From the NCBI GenBank assembly GCA_913049555.1, contig CAJWYM010000041.1:1-33910 (forward strand): a stretch of DNA of 33,910 nt, written 5' to 3'. The DNA is from an uncultured Opitutia bacterium (GTDB lineage: Bacteria; Verrucomicrobiota; Verrucomicrobiia; Opitutales; CAJWYM01). Below the pieces are notes generated by a model. That model made no database searches and was not told where the DNA came from. It saw only the letters and a list, made by a program, of their open reading frames with translations. Shown piece after piece: positions 17,140 to 25,730 of the stretch (within the stretch, counting starts at the first letter, position 1; each line of letters opens with the position of its first letter). Both the position numbers and the translations under genes were made by a program.

Positions 17140-18075
17140 TTAAAAATCAGGGGAACTTCTAATTTGCTCTGTTATTTTTAGAGCAACTTCCAATGCATTG
17201 CGCCCAAATTCTCCCCCAACCTTTGGAGTACTTTCCGAATCCCTTAGGCATTCCGTAAAGTGTAGCAATTCCAAAGCCAATGGCTCGCCTTTGTTGATGG
17301 GTATCTCCTCTTTTTTAATTTGCTGCCCTTCGGTTGATAGAAAATGGCCTTTTTGATTGTTGAAATCAAGGGACAGATAGCCTCCTTGTTGAAAAACGCG
17401 AACTTCTCTGACCTTTTTCAAACTGACTCGACTGGTGTTGAGATTGGCCACACAACCATTGCTGAAAGTAATCCTGGCATTGGCAATATCTTCAGTGGAG
17501 GATAATACTCGAACACCGACCGACTCAATTTTTTCAATAGGTGAAGGGTTTAATTGCAATATAATTCCAATATCATGAATCATTAAGTCTAAAACAACTC
17601 CCACCTCGGTTCCTCTAGGATTAAAGGGTGCCAAGCGGTCTGCTGTTATAAAGCGAGGTTTATTGACCATATCCTCTAGAAATTCCATAACTGGATTGAA
17701 ATGCTCAATATGTCCCACCTGAACAACACAATTATTTTTTCTAGCTGCCTCTAAAATTTTCTGAGCCTCTTCTAAATCCTCGCACAAAGGTTTTTCAATG
17801 AGTAAGTGAACTCTTTTCTCCAATAAAGGCACAGCCACTTCACAATGTTTATCCGTGGGAACAACCACGCTTATTGCATCACAAGATTCTGCAATCGAAT
17901 CTAAAGAATCAAAGATTTTACAATTGTATTGATCTGAAATTTCTTTGGCACGTGTTGCATTCAGCTCAAAAATCCCAACTAATTCGCACCCGTCGAGCTC
18001 ATTGTAAATCCTAGCATGATGCTGACCCAAATAACCCAAACCTACAACCCCACATTTGATTTTCCTCATATCCAT
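17140..18075 (-). CDS. Gfo/Idh/MocA-family oxidoreductase
   Basis: This 311-residue protein has an N-terminal Rossmann NAD(P) site (CGVVGLGYLGQHHARIY) and the family EKP motif in LLIEKPLCEDLEEA. The alpha/beta C-terminal domain contains GHIEHFNPV and VGVVLDLMIHDIGI, whose His and Asp sit where the active site lies. Members oxidise or reduce sugars and sugar nucleotides. The HIEHFNP motif suggests a nucleotide-sugar dehydrogenase subgroup of envelope or lipid A biosynthesis, but that is an inference. Two start codons (18075 and 18069) are possible. It follows the TPR gene by 4 bp, so they are co-transcribed. Confidence 0.9.
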   Translation of the reverse strand: MDMRKIKCGVVGLGYLGQHHARIYNELDGCELVGIFELNATRAKEISDQYNCKIFDSLDSIAESCDAISVVVPTDKHCEVAVPLLEKRVHLLIEKPLCEDLEEAQKILEAARKNNCVVQVGHIEHFNPVMEFLEDMVNKPRFITADRLAPFNPRGTEVGVVLDLMIHDIGIILQLNPSPIEKIESVGVRVLSSTEDIANARITFSNGCVANLNTSRVSLKKVREVRVFQQGGYLSLDFNNQKGHFLSTEGQQIKKEEIPINKGEPLALELLHFTECLRDSESTPKVGGEFGRNALEVALKITEQIRSSPDF

Positions 18076-18079
18076 TCGC

Positions 18080-19447
18080 TTAAAAACCCTGCAATCGTTC
18101 TATTGTTTTCATAAAATTTTGTAATCCTGCAAATTCTGAACGATTTGAGATCGCATCTAAAAAGGATAAAGCACTTTTCCAATCTCTGCGATTTGCATAA
18201 ATTCTACCCATCTCTAAGAGAGCTCGATCCCGAACTTCCTGAATATTCGTGGCTCGCTCGAAGTAAATCAAAGAGGTGGCAATCTCTTCTGACTTCATTA
18301 ACTCTCCCATTAAAAGCAAAGAGTCCCCATGCATCGGTTCAAATTCTAAAACAGAATTCAACGTAGCTTTTGCATCCTCCTTTTTTCCTTGTGCTAATTG
18401 AGCTTTGGCTTGAGCCCAGAACAAAGAGAGACTCTCTTTGTTATTCAGGTATTCGCCATACTCATTCAGCACCATCGTGGCTAAATTGTTGGCTTTTTGG
18501 TAATAACCAAGACTCGCCAAACGATTGATAGAACGGATTGCATACTTTGGTTCTACTCCCCCTTCATTCAATAAAGCTTTCCTATAAAAAGAATAGGCTT
18601 TTCTAGGAACCTTAAGAGTTAAGAACAAATCTCCAATGCGAAGGAAATCCATAGGCCCAGCACCGAGTCCTCGACGTAAAATTTCGTAAGAAACAGCCAT
18701 CTCCTCTTTTTCTGCCATTCCATCGTATGCCGCAATATATGAAAGCCAATAACCTTTCTGATCGGGATGATCCGATGCGACCTCATCGATAAATGAAATT
18801 GCTTCCAAATATCGATTTTGAGAAATCAGACAGGTAATAATTCCATTGCGTATATCGATTGAATTAGGGGACAAAATTAAGGCCTGACGGTATACATTTT
18901 CAGAAGATGCCACTTTACCTACTTGTAGATAACAAAACCCAAGTGCCGAGTAAGTAAGGCTATCGATATCTCCCAGCTCCAATGCTTTTTTTAGATGAGA
19001 TTGCGCCAACAAGTAGTGGCCATCCTGCAAATAAGCAATTCCGAGATTTTTGTGTGCACGCATAAACGGAGGGAAAACTTTGATAGCTAGTTCCAAAGCA
19101 TGAATTGCTTCTGAAACATTACCATTCTGCAACTCTAAAGTCCCAATCACAAAATTTACTGGTGCCGATGGGTTTCTTTTAGCATAAGAGCTGAGGATTT
19201 CAACCGCCAAATCTGGATCTGATAGTAAAAATGATGAGATCTGATCCAATATGTCTTGATCCTCTGAATCGATATTCGGCTCAATCTTTGGATGAACTCC
19301 ATAAGTCCCCAAAAGAGAATCCTTAAAGTTTGTTAAATCCAAAATAGAGGAATTTCCATAAAGGGATGATAGACAGTGAAGTGAAAACAAAAATAAGTAA
19401 AAGAATCCTCTACTAATTATATTTGCAAAAAGCGTCATCAAATCCAA
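18080..19447 (-). CDS. Exported tetratricopeptide-repeat protein
   Basis: This 455-residue protein has a probable signal peptide or membrane anchor (about residues 8-32) followed by a long array of TPR-like helical pairs. AIHALELAIKVFPPFMRAH, SHLKKALELGDIDSL and VYRQALILSPNSIDI show typical A-x3-Y/F-x3-L-x-L-P spacing, and further repeats run to the C terminus. It should lie in the periplasm or on the inner-membrane outer face as a protein-interaction scaffold. No enzyme motif is present and the partner is unknown. It lies 13 bp after sufT and 4 bp before the oxidoreductase gene, so it is part of one transcript. The start could also be the Met at residue 4. Confidence 0.85.
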   Translation of the reverse strand: MDLMTLFANIISRGFFYLFLFSLHCLSSLYGNSSILDLTNFKDSLLGTYGVHPKIEPNIDSEDQDILDQISSFLLSDPDLAVEILSSYAKRNPSAPVNFVIGTLELQNGNVSEAIHALELAIKVFPPFMRAHKNLGIAYLQDGHYLLAQSHLKKALELGDIDSLTYSALGFCYLQVGKVASSENVYRQALILSPNSIDIRNGIITCLISQNRYLEAISFIDEVASDHPDQKGYWLSYIAAYDGMAEKEEMAVSYEILRRGLGAGPMDFLRIGDLFLTLKVPRKAYSFYRKALLNEGGVEPKYAIRSINRLASLGYYQKANNLATMVLNEYGEYLNNKESLSLFWAQAKAQLAQGKKEDAKATLNSVLEFEPMHGDSLLLMGELMKSEEIATSLIYFERATNIQEVRDRALLEMGRIYANRRDWKSALSFLDAISNRSEFAGLQNFMKTIERLQGF

Positions 19448-19460
19448 TTAAATTGCGGAA

Positions 19461-20015
19461 TCACTCCTCATTCATACCCAGTTTTTCTCGACCGGCCTCC
19501 GAAATCATACTTGGAGACCAAATTGGATCCCAAACAATATTGACTGCAGCATCTGAGACCCAAGAAAGTGCTAAAATTTTTTGTTTAGCGTCTTCAGCAA
19601 TCGTAGGGCCCATTCCGCACCCAGGAGCAGTTAGAGTCATAGATACATGCACCTTGGATTTTCCATCCTCCTCACAACTCAAACGGATTTCATAAACAAG
19701 CCCTAAGTCCACAATGTTAATTGGTATTTCTGGATCGAAACAAGTCTTCAATTGGTCCAAAACTGCATCCTCATTTTCCTCTTCACTTAGAGAATCACTC
19801 GAAGATACTCTTTTTTTTCCCAAAGCATCCGCATCTAATCCTGAGATTCGGAATAACCCTGCTTGTTGAGGCAATACAACAGTGTAAGATCCACCAAGCG
19901 ATTGGGTGATCACAACCGAATTTCCAGCATGCATTGTGATCTTGGTACCGCTGGGAATTTGAACTGCCTCTACGTCCCTTTTTAAGACTATCCCTGGTTT
20001 ATTGATATCACTCAT
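19461..20015 (-). CDS. sufT: Putative Fe-S cluster assembly protein SufT (DUF59/MIP18 family)
   Basis: This 184-residue protein has a SufT-specific N-terminal region (about 1-70, with ITMHAGNSVVITQSLGGSYTV) joined to a MIP18/DUF59 domain. FDPEIPINIVDLGLVYEI at about 93-110 and TAPGCGMG with Cys133 are the conserved motifs. SufT helps maturation of iron-sulfur proteins, usually near sufBCDSU; no suf operon is in this window. It lies 28 bp after the ferritin gene on the same strand, so iron storage and Fe-S assembly are linked by gene order. No Shine-Dalgarno sequence is seen; the leader is a run of A and T. Confidence 0.92.
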   Translation of the reverse strand: MSDINKPGIVLKRDVEAVQIPSGTKITMHAGNSVVITQSLGGSYTVVLPQQAGLFRISGLDADALGKKRVSSSDSLSEEENEDAVLDQLKTCFDPEIPINIVDLGLVYEIRLSCEEDGKSKVHVSMTLTAPGCGMGPTIAEDAKQKILALSWVSDAAVNIVWDPIWSPSMISEAGREKLGMNEE

Positions 20016-20043
20016 ATAAATTTTAAAAATTAAAAATCCATTA

Positions 20044-20553
20044 CTAAGCCTGCTGCTCAGAACGCGGGGATCTCGCTAGATACTCCTCAACATGAAGCAG
20101 TCCACCCTCACCGGCCCGTTGAATAATTTTTAGCAAATCTTCCATAGAAGAGACCTCCTCCAGTTGCTCTTTAACAAACCACTGTAAAAACTGCATTGTA
20201 ATATAATTATTATTTTTTGTAGCCAATCCAACCAAATCATTGATTTGATTCGTTACAATCCACTCACTTTCTAATGACAATTTGACAGCATCCTCTGCAA
20301 ATTGAAAGTGATGGGTTGGCGAGGGGATGGAAGGAATCTTAACCTCTCCTCCTGCATCTAAAATAAATTGCATAAACTTGAGGGCATGGGTTCTTTCCTC
20401 GTCTGCCTGTTCGTAAAAAAACTTTGCCAATTCCGGCAAAGTTTCTTTTTCAAAATAGGCACCTATGGCTAAATATTGCATAGAAGCTTTGAATTCATTC
20501 CCAATCTGAGAATTAATAGAATCGATCAATTGCGGATCACTTAACATTATCAA
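20044..20553 (-). CDS. ftnA: Bacterial non-heme ferritin
   Basis: This 169-residue four-helix-bundle protein has a ferroxidase centre visible in GNEFKASMQYLAIGAYFE (first helix Glu) and DEERTHALKFMQFI (E-x-x-H). Later helices include VTNQINDLVGLATKNNNY and FVKEQLEEVSSMEDLL. It stores iron as a 24-mer ferric-mineral shell in the cytoplasm. The start could be the Met at 20553 or 20547; the latter matches MLSDPQLIDSIN. It heads a run with sufT, the TPR protein and the oxidoreductase. The 340 bp upstream carry direct and inverted repeats but no clear Fur box. Confidence 0.93.
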   Translation of the reverse strand: MIMLSDPQLIDSINSQIGNEFKASMQYLAIGAYFEKETLPELAKFFYEQADEERTHALKFMQFILDAGGEVKIPSIPSPTHHFQFAEDAVKLSLESEWIVTNQINDLVGLATKNNNYITMQFLQWFVKEQLEEVSSMEDLLKIIQRAGEGGLLHVEEYLARSPRSEQQA

Positions 20554-20893
20554 CCTGTTTCATAGGATAACTTTATCGGTTCAATACAACAAAAAGCAAG
20601 CCACTAACTGAATTCTTTTATTAAAGCAAGTCGGCAAGGATCCTCTTTTAGTGGATCTTTCAATTTAAGAACAACAATCTTCTATGACTTCAACACTTAT
20701 TCAAGGGACGTACAACTTCACTCCTTATAAACAAGTTAGCTTAAAAAAAATAAAGATTGTAGAATAAGATTCAATTTCCAAGCTATTAAAAATCTCAAAG
20801 GAGGTCATTGAGTTTTCAAAGCTTTGCATTGAATGAAACACAAGATATTCAAAAAATTGAGAAAGAGTTTCGCTTTGATAATTTGTTTAAATT
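20554..20893. other. Intergenic region between glmS and ferritin, with repeats and an orphan ribosome-binding-like sequence
   Basis: These 340 bp hold no supported gene. An octamer AAAGCAAG occurs twice 30 bp apart (about 20593-20600 and 20623-20630). An imperfect inverted repeat, AAGGATCC and GGATCTTT with one G:U pair, spans 20636-20660. The plus-strand AAAGGAGGT at 20797-20805 is a near-perfect anti-Shine-Dalgarno complement with no well-spaced start codon after it. The ferritin promoter and the 3' end of the glmS transcript must lie here. I see no strong terminator after glmS. Confidence 0.5.
20636..20660 (+). repeat. Imperfect inverted repeat upstream of ferritin
   Basis: AAGGATCC and GGATCTTT flank a 9-base spacer about 85-105 bp upstream of the ferritin start. 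On the plus strand the arms pair with one G:U. It could be a regulator site for ferritin or a weak hairpin. Nothing in the sequence decides. Confidence 0.35.
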
Positions 20894-22744
20894 CTATTCC
20901 ACGGTTACAGACTTTGCCAAATTTCTGGGTTTATCTACATCACATCCTCGTTCAACAGCGATATAATAGCTCAACAGTTGAAGAGGAATCGTCGCTAGAA
21001 TTGGGTGGATCGCTTCGTGACACCTCGGAATAAAAATAACATCATCTGCACATTCTTTTGGAACTTCTGTTCCCTCAGGAACGATGGATATTACTTTTCC
21101 ATTTCTAGCTTTAACTTCCTGCATATTCGCAAGGGTTTTCTTCATGATTCTACCGGAAGTAGCCAGAAAAACACTGGGACAATCTTCACTAATCAGAGCA
21201 ATAGGACCATGCTTCATCTCAGCCGCCGGATAACCCTCAGCATGAATATAAGAAATTTCTTTTAATTTTAAAGCGCCTTCCAAAGCAATCGGAAACATAG
21301 CTTGACGTCCCATAAATAGAAAATCATTAAACTTTGAATATCTTACAGCAATCTCGCGAATTGAATCTGCTTGTTTAAGAATACGATCCACCATCTCCGG
21401 ACAAGACTTCAAAGCATCCACATAATTCGTGCCATCCCCTAAACTCATGTCTCTAAGTCTTCCCATATACAAAGCAATCATAGAGGATAACAATACTTGA
21501 GAGGTAAAAGCCTTTGTAGATGCTACTCCAATTTCAGGCCCCACATGTTGATAAATCCCACCTCCATTAGTTTGTCGGGCGATACTAGATCCAACTACAT
21601 TTGTAATCGCCAAAGTTCTAAAGCCTTTGCGATTGGATTCCCGCATAGCTGCCAAAGTATCTATTGTCTCTCCCGACTGACTGAATGCAAAGATTAAAGA
21701 ATCATCACTTATCGGGGCATTCCTGTAACGAAACTCTGAGGCATATTCCACCTCTACAGGGATACGAGCAAATCTCTCGATTAAATACTCTGCAGCCAAA
21801 CATGCATGCCACGTCGTGCCACATCCAAACATGACAAATCGATCTACAGATCTTAACTCACGAGGACTAAGATCGATTCCACCTAACTTGGCGGTGCTGT
21901 TATCGTCGCTGAAGCGACCCCTCATCGAATTCTCTAGTGCTTGCGGTTGCTCAAAAATTTCCTTTTCCATGAAGTGGGTGTAATTCCCAAGCTCTGACTC
22001 CTCAATATCCCAATCCAATGACTCAACAATTGCTGATACATTCCTTGAGTCTATTGTGGTTATATCATACTTGTCGCTGTGAAGATGAACGATGTCTCCT
22101 TCATTTAAATAAACCACATCTTTTGATCTGGAGGCAAATGCCGATACATCGCTTGCTAAAAAGTTTTCATCTTTACCCAAACCCAAAATGAGGGGGGATC
22201 CATTTCGTGCACCCACCATTTCATTGGGACAATCGACACACAAAACTGCGATTCCGTAAGTTCCCTCGAGATGAATCAAAGCCTTTCTTACTGCAGAGGT
22301 GAATCGATCTTCAGTATTATCAGGTTCTTTTCTGTAATGATAAGCAATTAAATTTACAATGGCTTCAGTATCCGTCTCAGATTTAAAATCAAATCCTTTT
22401 TCCTCTAAATACTTTCTTAAAGATTGGTAATTCTCAATGACTCCATTGTGAACCAAAACAAACTTTCCATCGCTACTAATATGAGGATGAGTATTGGCTT
22501 CAGTAACTCCTCCATGAGTTGCCCAGCGAGTATGCCCGATGCCAACACCTCCTTTAAGATTTGCTTGATGGACTTCTGCCTCAACATTTGCAACACGACC
22601 CGTTTTTTTGACCGATTTAATATCGGTAGCCTCCCGCACAGCAATCCCTGCTGAATCATAACCTCTATACTCTAAATTCTTAAGAGCATTGATTAAAATT
22701 TTAGATGCTTTTTGTTTTCCGATGTAACCAATAATTCCACACAT
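20894..22744 (-). CDS. glmS: Glutamine-fructose-6-phosphate aminotransferase (isomerising)
   Basis: This 616-residue protein is full length. The N-terminal class II glutamine amidotransferase domain starts MCGIIGYIG with nucleophile Cys2 and includes YRGYDSAGIAV and HTRWATHG. Two SIS sugar-isomerase domains follow (SQSGETIDTLAAM and LMGRQAMFPIALEGALKLKE). The C terminus is the invariant DKPRNLAKSVTVE. It converts fructose-6-phosphate and glutamine to glucosamine-6-phosphate, the first step to UDP-GlcNAc for peptidoglycan and lipid A. It diverges from glgC. I see no glmS ribozyme in the 130-bp leader interval, and none is expected outside Firmicutes-like groups. Confidence 0.97.
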   Translation of the reverse strand: MCGIIGYIGKQKASKILINALKNLEYRGYDSAGIAVREATDIKSVKKTGRVANVEAEVHQANLKGGVGIGHTRWATHGGVTEANTHPHISSDGKFVLVHNGVIENYQSLRKYLEEKGFDFKSETDTEAIVNLIAYHYRKEPDNTEDRFTSAVRKALIHLEGTYGIAVLCVDCPNEMVGARNGSPLILGLGKDENFLASDVSAFASRSKDVVYLNEGDIVHLHSDKYDITTIDSRNVSAIVESLDWDIEESELGNYTHFMEKEIFEQPQALENSMRGRFSDDNSTAKLGGIDLSPRELRSVDRFVMFGCGTTWHACLAAEYLIERFARIPVEVEYASEFRYRNAPISDDSLIFAFSQSGETIDTLAAMRESNRKGFRTLAITNVVGSSIARQTNGGGIYQHVGPEIGVASTKAFTSQVLLSSMIALYMGRLRDMSLGDGTNYVDALKSCPEMVDRILKQADSIREIAVRYSKFNDFLFMGRQAMFPIALEGALKLKEISYIHAEGYPAAEMKHGPIALISEDCPSVFLATSGRIMKKTLANMQEVKARNGKVISIVPEGTEVPKECADDVIFIPRCHEAIHPILATIPLQLLSYYIAVERGCDVDKPRNLAKSVTVE

Positions 22745-22874
22745 AATACTTGCCTAATTGATGGTTAATATCTTAGGCTTAATATAGCAAGCACATTCAT
22801 TAGTGTAGCCCACCAATGAGCAAATTTTAATTCCAATCTACTCCAATCATAAGGTCTATCACATTAATCCAAAT
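22745..22874. promoter_or_regulatory. Divergent glmS/glgC promoter region
   Basis: The 130-bp AT-rich spacer separates two divergent genes that draw on the hexose-phosphate pool, so both promoters should lie here. On the minus strand a TATATT box is visible about 40 bases before glmS but lacks a convincing -35 partner. Neither start has a clear Shine-Dalgarno sequence. Confidence 0.4.
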
Positions 22875-24167
22875 ATGAAACGTAAAATCCATAGTGTTAT
22901 AATGGGAGGGGGCCGAGGCACTCGACTTCATCCTCTGACAAAACTTCGCTGTAAGCCAGCGGTACCTTTAGCAGGAAAATTCCGTCTGATTGATATACCC
23001 ATAAGCAACTGTATCAATTCAAATATCAACCAAATTTACATTTTAACTCAATTCCACACGGCATCTTTACACAAACACATTCAGGATGCCTACAAGTTTG
23101 ATAACTTTGGAGGTGGATTTGTTGAAATTTTATCTGCGGAGCAGAAAGAGGGAAGTGAAGCTTGGTATCAGGGAACTGCGGATGCTGTTCGTCAAAACCT
23201 TTTGCACTTCGGAGCCAACGATGACGATTTGTTTGTGATTTTGTCTGGAGATCAACTCTACAGTATGGATATTCAAAAAATGATTGATGACCATGACAGA
23301 ACAGGAGCGGACATTACGATTGCAGCCAAACCTATGGAGAAATCCACTTTGAATGCATTTGGTTTAATTCGCGTAAATGAGGATCAGAGCATCGCTGAAT
23401 TCGTTGAAAAGCCCGAAGATCCTGCAGTCATTGAAAGCCTACTTATAGGCGAAGAGCTTAAAAAAGCAGGTGGCATTAAAGACACTACCCAAGAATACGG
23501 CTTAGCCTCTATGGGGATTTACATATTCAATGCTAAGGTTCTTAAAGATGCCCTTCAAAATGACGACACTGATTTTGGTAAGGAAGTCATTCCCGCACTT
23601 TTAGGTAAAAAAAGACTCACCGCTCATATTTTTGAAGGCTATTGGGAGGACATTGGAACTGTTAAATCTTTTTTCGAAGCAAACATTGATTTAACTGGGG
23701 ACAACCCTGAATTTGATTTTTATGACTCTAAAAGAGTCATTTACACGAGAGCCCGAAATCTACCCGCTTCTAAAATTTACAAATGCGATTTTGATCATAC
23801 AATTGTTTCCGGGGGTTGCTTTATCAAAAATGCTAAAATCAATCGCTCTATTATTGGAATCCGTGCTTCGATCGATGAAGGTTCAATTTTAGAGAAGGTT
23901 GTTCTCATGGGGTCCGACTTCTATCAATCGAATGAAGAAAAAGACAACAATGCAAATTCAAAAACCCCAAACATTGGCGTTGGTAAAAACACTAGAATCA
24001 AAAACGCAATTATTGATAAAAATGCCCGCATAGGGAACAATGTTACGCTTTCTCCAGAAGGACTCGAAGAGGGAACTGCAATCGAAGGGGTAGTTATTAG
24101 AGATGGTATTTTGGTAGTTGTCAAAGACTCCGTCGTTCCTGATGGAACTACCCTAGGGAAGTTCTAG
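22875..24167 (+). CDS. glgC: Glucose-1-phosphate adenylyltransferase (ADP-glucose pyrophosphorylase)
   Basis: This 430-residue protein has an N-terminal nucleotidyltransferase domain. It opens with GGGRGTRLHPLTK and then KPAVPLAGKFRLIDIPISN, both diagnostic for GlgC. WYQGTADAVRQN and YGLASMGIYIF form the sugar-phosphate site. The C-terminal left-handed beta-helix (SIIGIRASIDEGSILEKVV onward) is the regulatory domain. It makes ADP-glucose from ATP and glucose-1-phosphate for glycogen synthesis. Its length and insertions (NEEKDNNANSK) resemble plant and cyanobacterial-type GlgC. It is monocistronic: a strong intrinsic terminator follows 28 bp after the stop. Confidence 0.96.
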   Translation: MKRKIHSVIMGGGRGTRLHPLTKLRCKPAVPLAGKFRLIDIPISNCINSNINQIYILTQFHTASLHKHIQDAYKFDNFGGGFVEILSAEQKEGSEAWYQGTADAVRQNLLHFGANDDDLFVILSGDQLYSMDIQKMIDDHDRTGADITIAAKPMEKSTLNAFGLIRVNEDQSIAEFVEKPEDPAVIESLLIGEELKKAGGIKDTTQEYGLASMGIYIFNAKVLKDALQNDDTDFGKEVIPALLGKKRLTAHIFEGYWEDIGTVKSFFEANIDLTGDNPEFDFYDSKRVIYTRARNLPASKIYKCDFDHTIVSGGCFIKNAKINRSIIGIRASIDEGSILEKVVLMGSDFYQSNEEKDNNANSKTPNIGVGKNTRIKNAIIDKNARIGNNVTLSPEGLEEGTAIEGVVIRDGILVVVKDSVVPDGTTLGKF

Positions 24168-24195
24168 CAGTTTTTTTTGATTGATTTTCATCTTG

Positions 24196-24231
24196 GTTGG
24201 GGCTTCTCATAGAAGTCCCAACTTTGTTTTT
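24196..24231 (+). terminator. Intrinsic terminator of glgC
   Basis: A 12-bp stem (GTTGGGGCTTCT with AGAAGTCCCAAC, one G:U pair) closes a CAT loop. TTTGTTTTT follows directly. It starts 28 bp after the glgC stop, which is the textbook layout of a rho-independent terminator. It also insulates hemJ, whose promoter should lie in the next 90 bp. Confidence 0.9.
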
Positions 24232-24320
24232 AGAATCTAACGCTTCCATATAAGTAAATTCCCAAAACATCTGGGCACCCTTAATATACTTGAATCCAAT
24301 CCTTAGGTGCGTCTGACAAA

Positions 24321-24758
24321 ATGGAAAACTACGAATTATACAATTGGCTGAAAGCATTTCATATAATTTTCGTTGTTACTTGGTTTGCAGGATTGTTTTA
24401 TTTGCCCAGATTGTTTGTCTATCATGCAATGACATCTGATAGAATCAGTCTAGATCGCTTCAAAGTGATGGAAAGAAAACTTTTTATAGGGATCATGACC
24501 CCAGGTGGATTGCTGTCTACATTTTCCGGACTATGGTTGCTGGTTGAAAACAAGGCTCTTTTACAGTTGGGGTCGATGCAAGTTAAAATAGGATTAATTC
24601 TGATTCTTTGGATCTATCACATTTATTGCGGAAAGCTTTTAGCTACCTTTAAAAAAGACAAAAACACTCGATCCCATGTTTTTTATCGATGGGTCAATGA
24701 AATTCCAACGGTAATTTTGATTTCAGTGGTCATTCTCATCGTTGTGAAACCTTTCTAA
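24321..24758 (+). CDS. hemJ: HemJ-family protoporphyrinogen IX oxidase
   Basis: This 145-residue membrane protein has four hydrophobic helices. WLKAFHIIFVVTWFAGLFYL is the first, with the His conserved in HemJ (UPF0093). MTPGGLLSTFSGLWLL follows, then KIGLILILWIYHIYCG with a second conserved His and Lys. HemJ oxidises protoporphyrinogen IX to protoporphyrin IX in the last steps of heme synthesis in bacteria lacking HemG and HemY. The start ATG at 24321 fits the first conserved segment. yidD follows after 14 bp in the same direction. Confidence 0.9.
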   Translation: MENYELYNWLKAFHIIFVVTWFAGLFYLPRLFVYHAMTSDRISLDRFKVMERKLFIGIMTPGGLLSTFSGLWLLVENKALLQLGSMQVKIGLILILWIYHIYCGKLLATFKKDKNTRSHVFYRWVNEIPTVILISVVILIVVKPF

Positions 24759-24772
24759 GATCCCAATAATTT

Positions 24773-25042
24773 ATGAGCAAAATTATTAATAAATGTATCA
24801 TCTCTATGATTGCCATTTATCAACTCTTCTTTTCATCGCTCAAAATCTTTCTCACAGGAAACCCTTCTAGCTGTAGATTTCACCCTACTTGTTCAGAATA
24901 TTGCAAACAATGTTTTGTAAACCACACACCCGTGCGTGCATTCTACTTCTCTTTGAAAAGAATTTTATCTTGCCATCCCTTTAGCAAAGGGGGGTACGAC
25001 CCGATTCCTAAAAATCAAACTCCAACTGACGATCGCAAGTAA
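24773..25042 (+). CDS. yidD: Membrane protein insertion efficiency factor YidD
   Basis: This 89-residue protein has the YidD pattern: a hydrophobic N-terminal segment (ISMIAIYQLFFSSLKIFL), then CRFHPTCSEYCKQ, then LKRILSCHPFSKGGYDPIPK. The family is a small membrane-surface helper of the YidC/Sec insertion route. It usually neighbours rnpA and yidC; here it follows hemJ instead. Its last 35 bp overlap the 3' end of the convergent rnhB gene. Confidence 0.94.
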   Translation: MSKIINKCIISMIAIYQLFFSSLKIFLTGNPSSCRFHPTCSEYCKQCFVNHTPVRAFYFSLKRILSCHPFSKGGYDPIPKNQTPTDDRK

Positions 25043-25730
25043 TAATCTTGTTTAGGAAACGAGGTCGATGAATCCCTTCAACAACACCCTTTTCCCTCAA
25101 TGCCCTCAGATGTTGAGGAGTTCCATAGCCTTTATGCTGACAAAATCCATAATCCGGATATAATTTTGAAAGTTCAACCATCGTCTGATCTCTATAAACT
25201 TTCGCCAAAATAGAGGCCATTGCAATCACGAGTGATTTCCCATCCCCTTTTACAACCCCATCATGCTGAGTTGATAACCTTTTCATAGGACGGCCATCAA
25301 CAATCACTTTTAGATCTTCAGGTTTATAACCATCAATGAGTTTGTCCAGACACCTCTGCATTGCTAAAGACGTAGCACCCACGATATTTAAGTTTTCGAT
25401 TTCAGAAACATTCGATGCAGCCAGTTGAAAACGACAATCTCCCTCTTGCTGAAGAGAGCGAATGACAGAATCCATCTTTTGACGTTTACTAAAATCGATT
25501 TGCTTTGAATCTACAATTCCTAAACAAATCTTTTGGAATTCTTTTTTTTCATAAAAGGATCTTGGAACCATAACCGCAGCAGCCACGACATCCCCTGCCA
25601 AACAACCTCTACCGACCTCATCCACTCCAATTAAAAATTCGTTTTTATCTATTTGTTTCTTGTCAAAATCCCACAATGCCAACGACCGATCTGCCACCCT
25701 CTTTTTTAAATTATTATTATTCCTGACCAT
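25008..25730 (-). CDS. rnhB: Ribonuclease HII
   Basis: This 240-residue protein has the RNase HII signature GVDEVGRGCLAGDVVAAAV (Asp37 and Glu38 metal ligands), a further Asp in LKVIVDGRPMK, and YGFCQHKGYGT in the C-terminal part. It removes RNA primers and misincorporated ribonucleotides from RNA-DNA hybrids. It is slightly longer at the N terminus (about 30 residues) than minimal family members. The start overlaps the upstream TPR gene by 14 bp, so a downstream start cannot be excluded, although no Met occurs before the DEVGRG motif. It ends a long co-directional run from the division cluster. Confidence 0.95.
   Translation of the reverse strand: MVRNNNNLKKRVADRSLALWDFDKKQIDKNEFLIGVDEVGRGCLAGDVVAAAVMVPRSFYEKKEFQKICLGIVDSKQIDFSKRQKMDSVIRSLQQEGDCRFQLAASNVSEIENLNIVGATSLAMQRCLDKLIDGYKPEDLKVIVDGRPMKRLSTQHDGVVKGDGKSLVIAMASILAKVYRDQTMVELSKLYPDYGFCQHKGYGTPQHLRALREKGVVEGIHRPRFLNKIITCDRQLEFDF

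Noticed and set aside
20808-20966. A 52-codon plus-strand frame starting at TTG after the AAAGGAGGT
   Set aside because: Its second half is the antisense of the highly conserved glmS C terminus, which creates a recurrent false frame in many genomes. The TTG is also too close to the purine-rich sequence for normal initiation.
22745-22874. A glmS ribozyme or riboswitch in the glmS leader
   Set aside because: The interval is too short and AT-rich and shows none of the expected pairing; the element is mostly confined to Firmicutes-type genomes.
24148-24357. A minus-strand frame across the glgC end and hemJ start
   Set aside because: It crosses the glgC terminator hairpin and the hemJ start, has no family resemblance and no start context.
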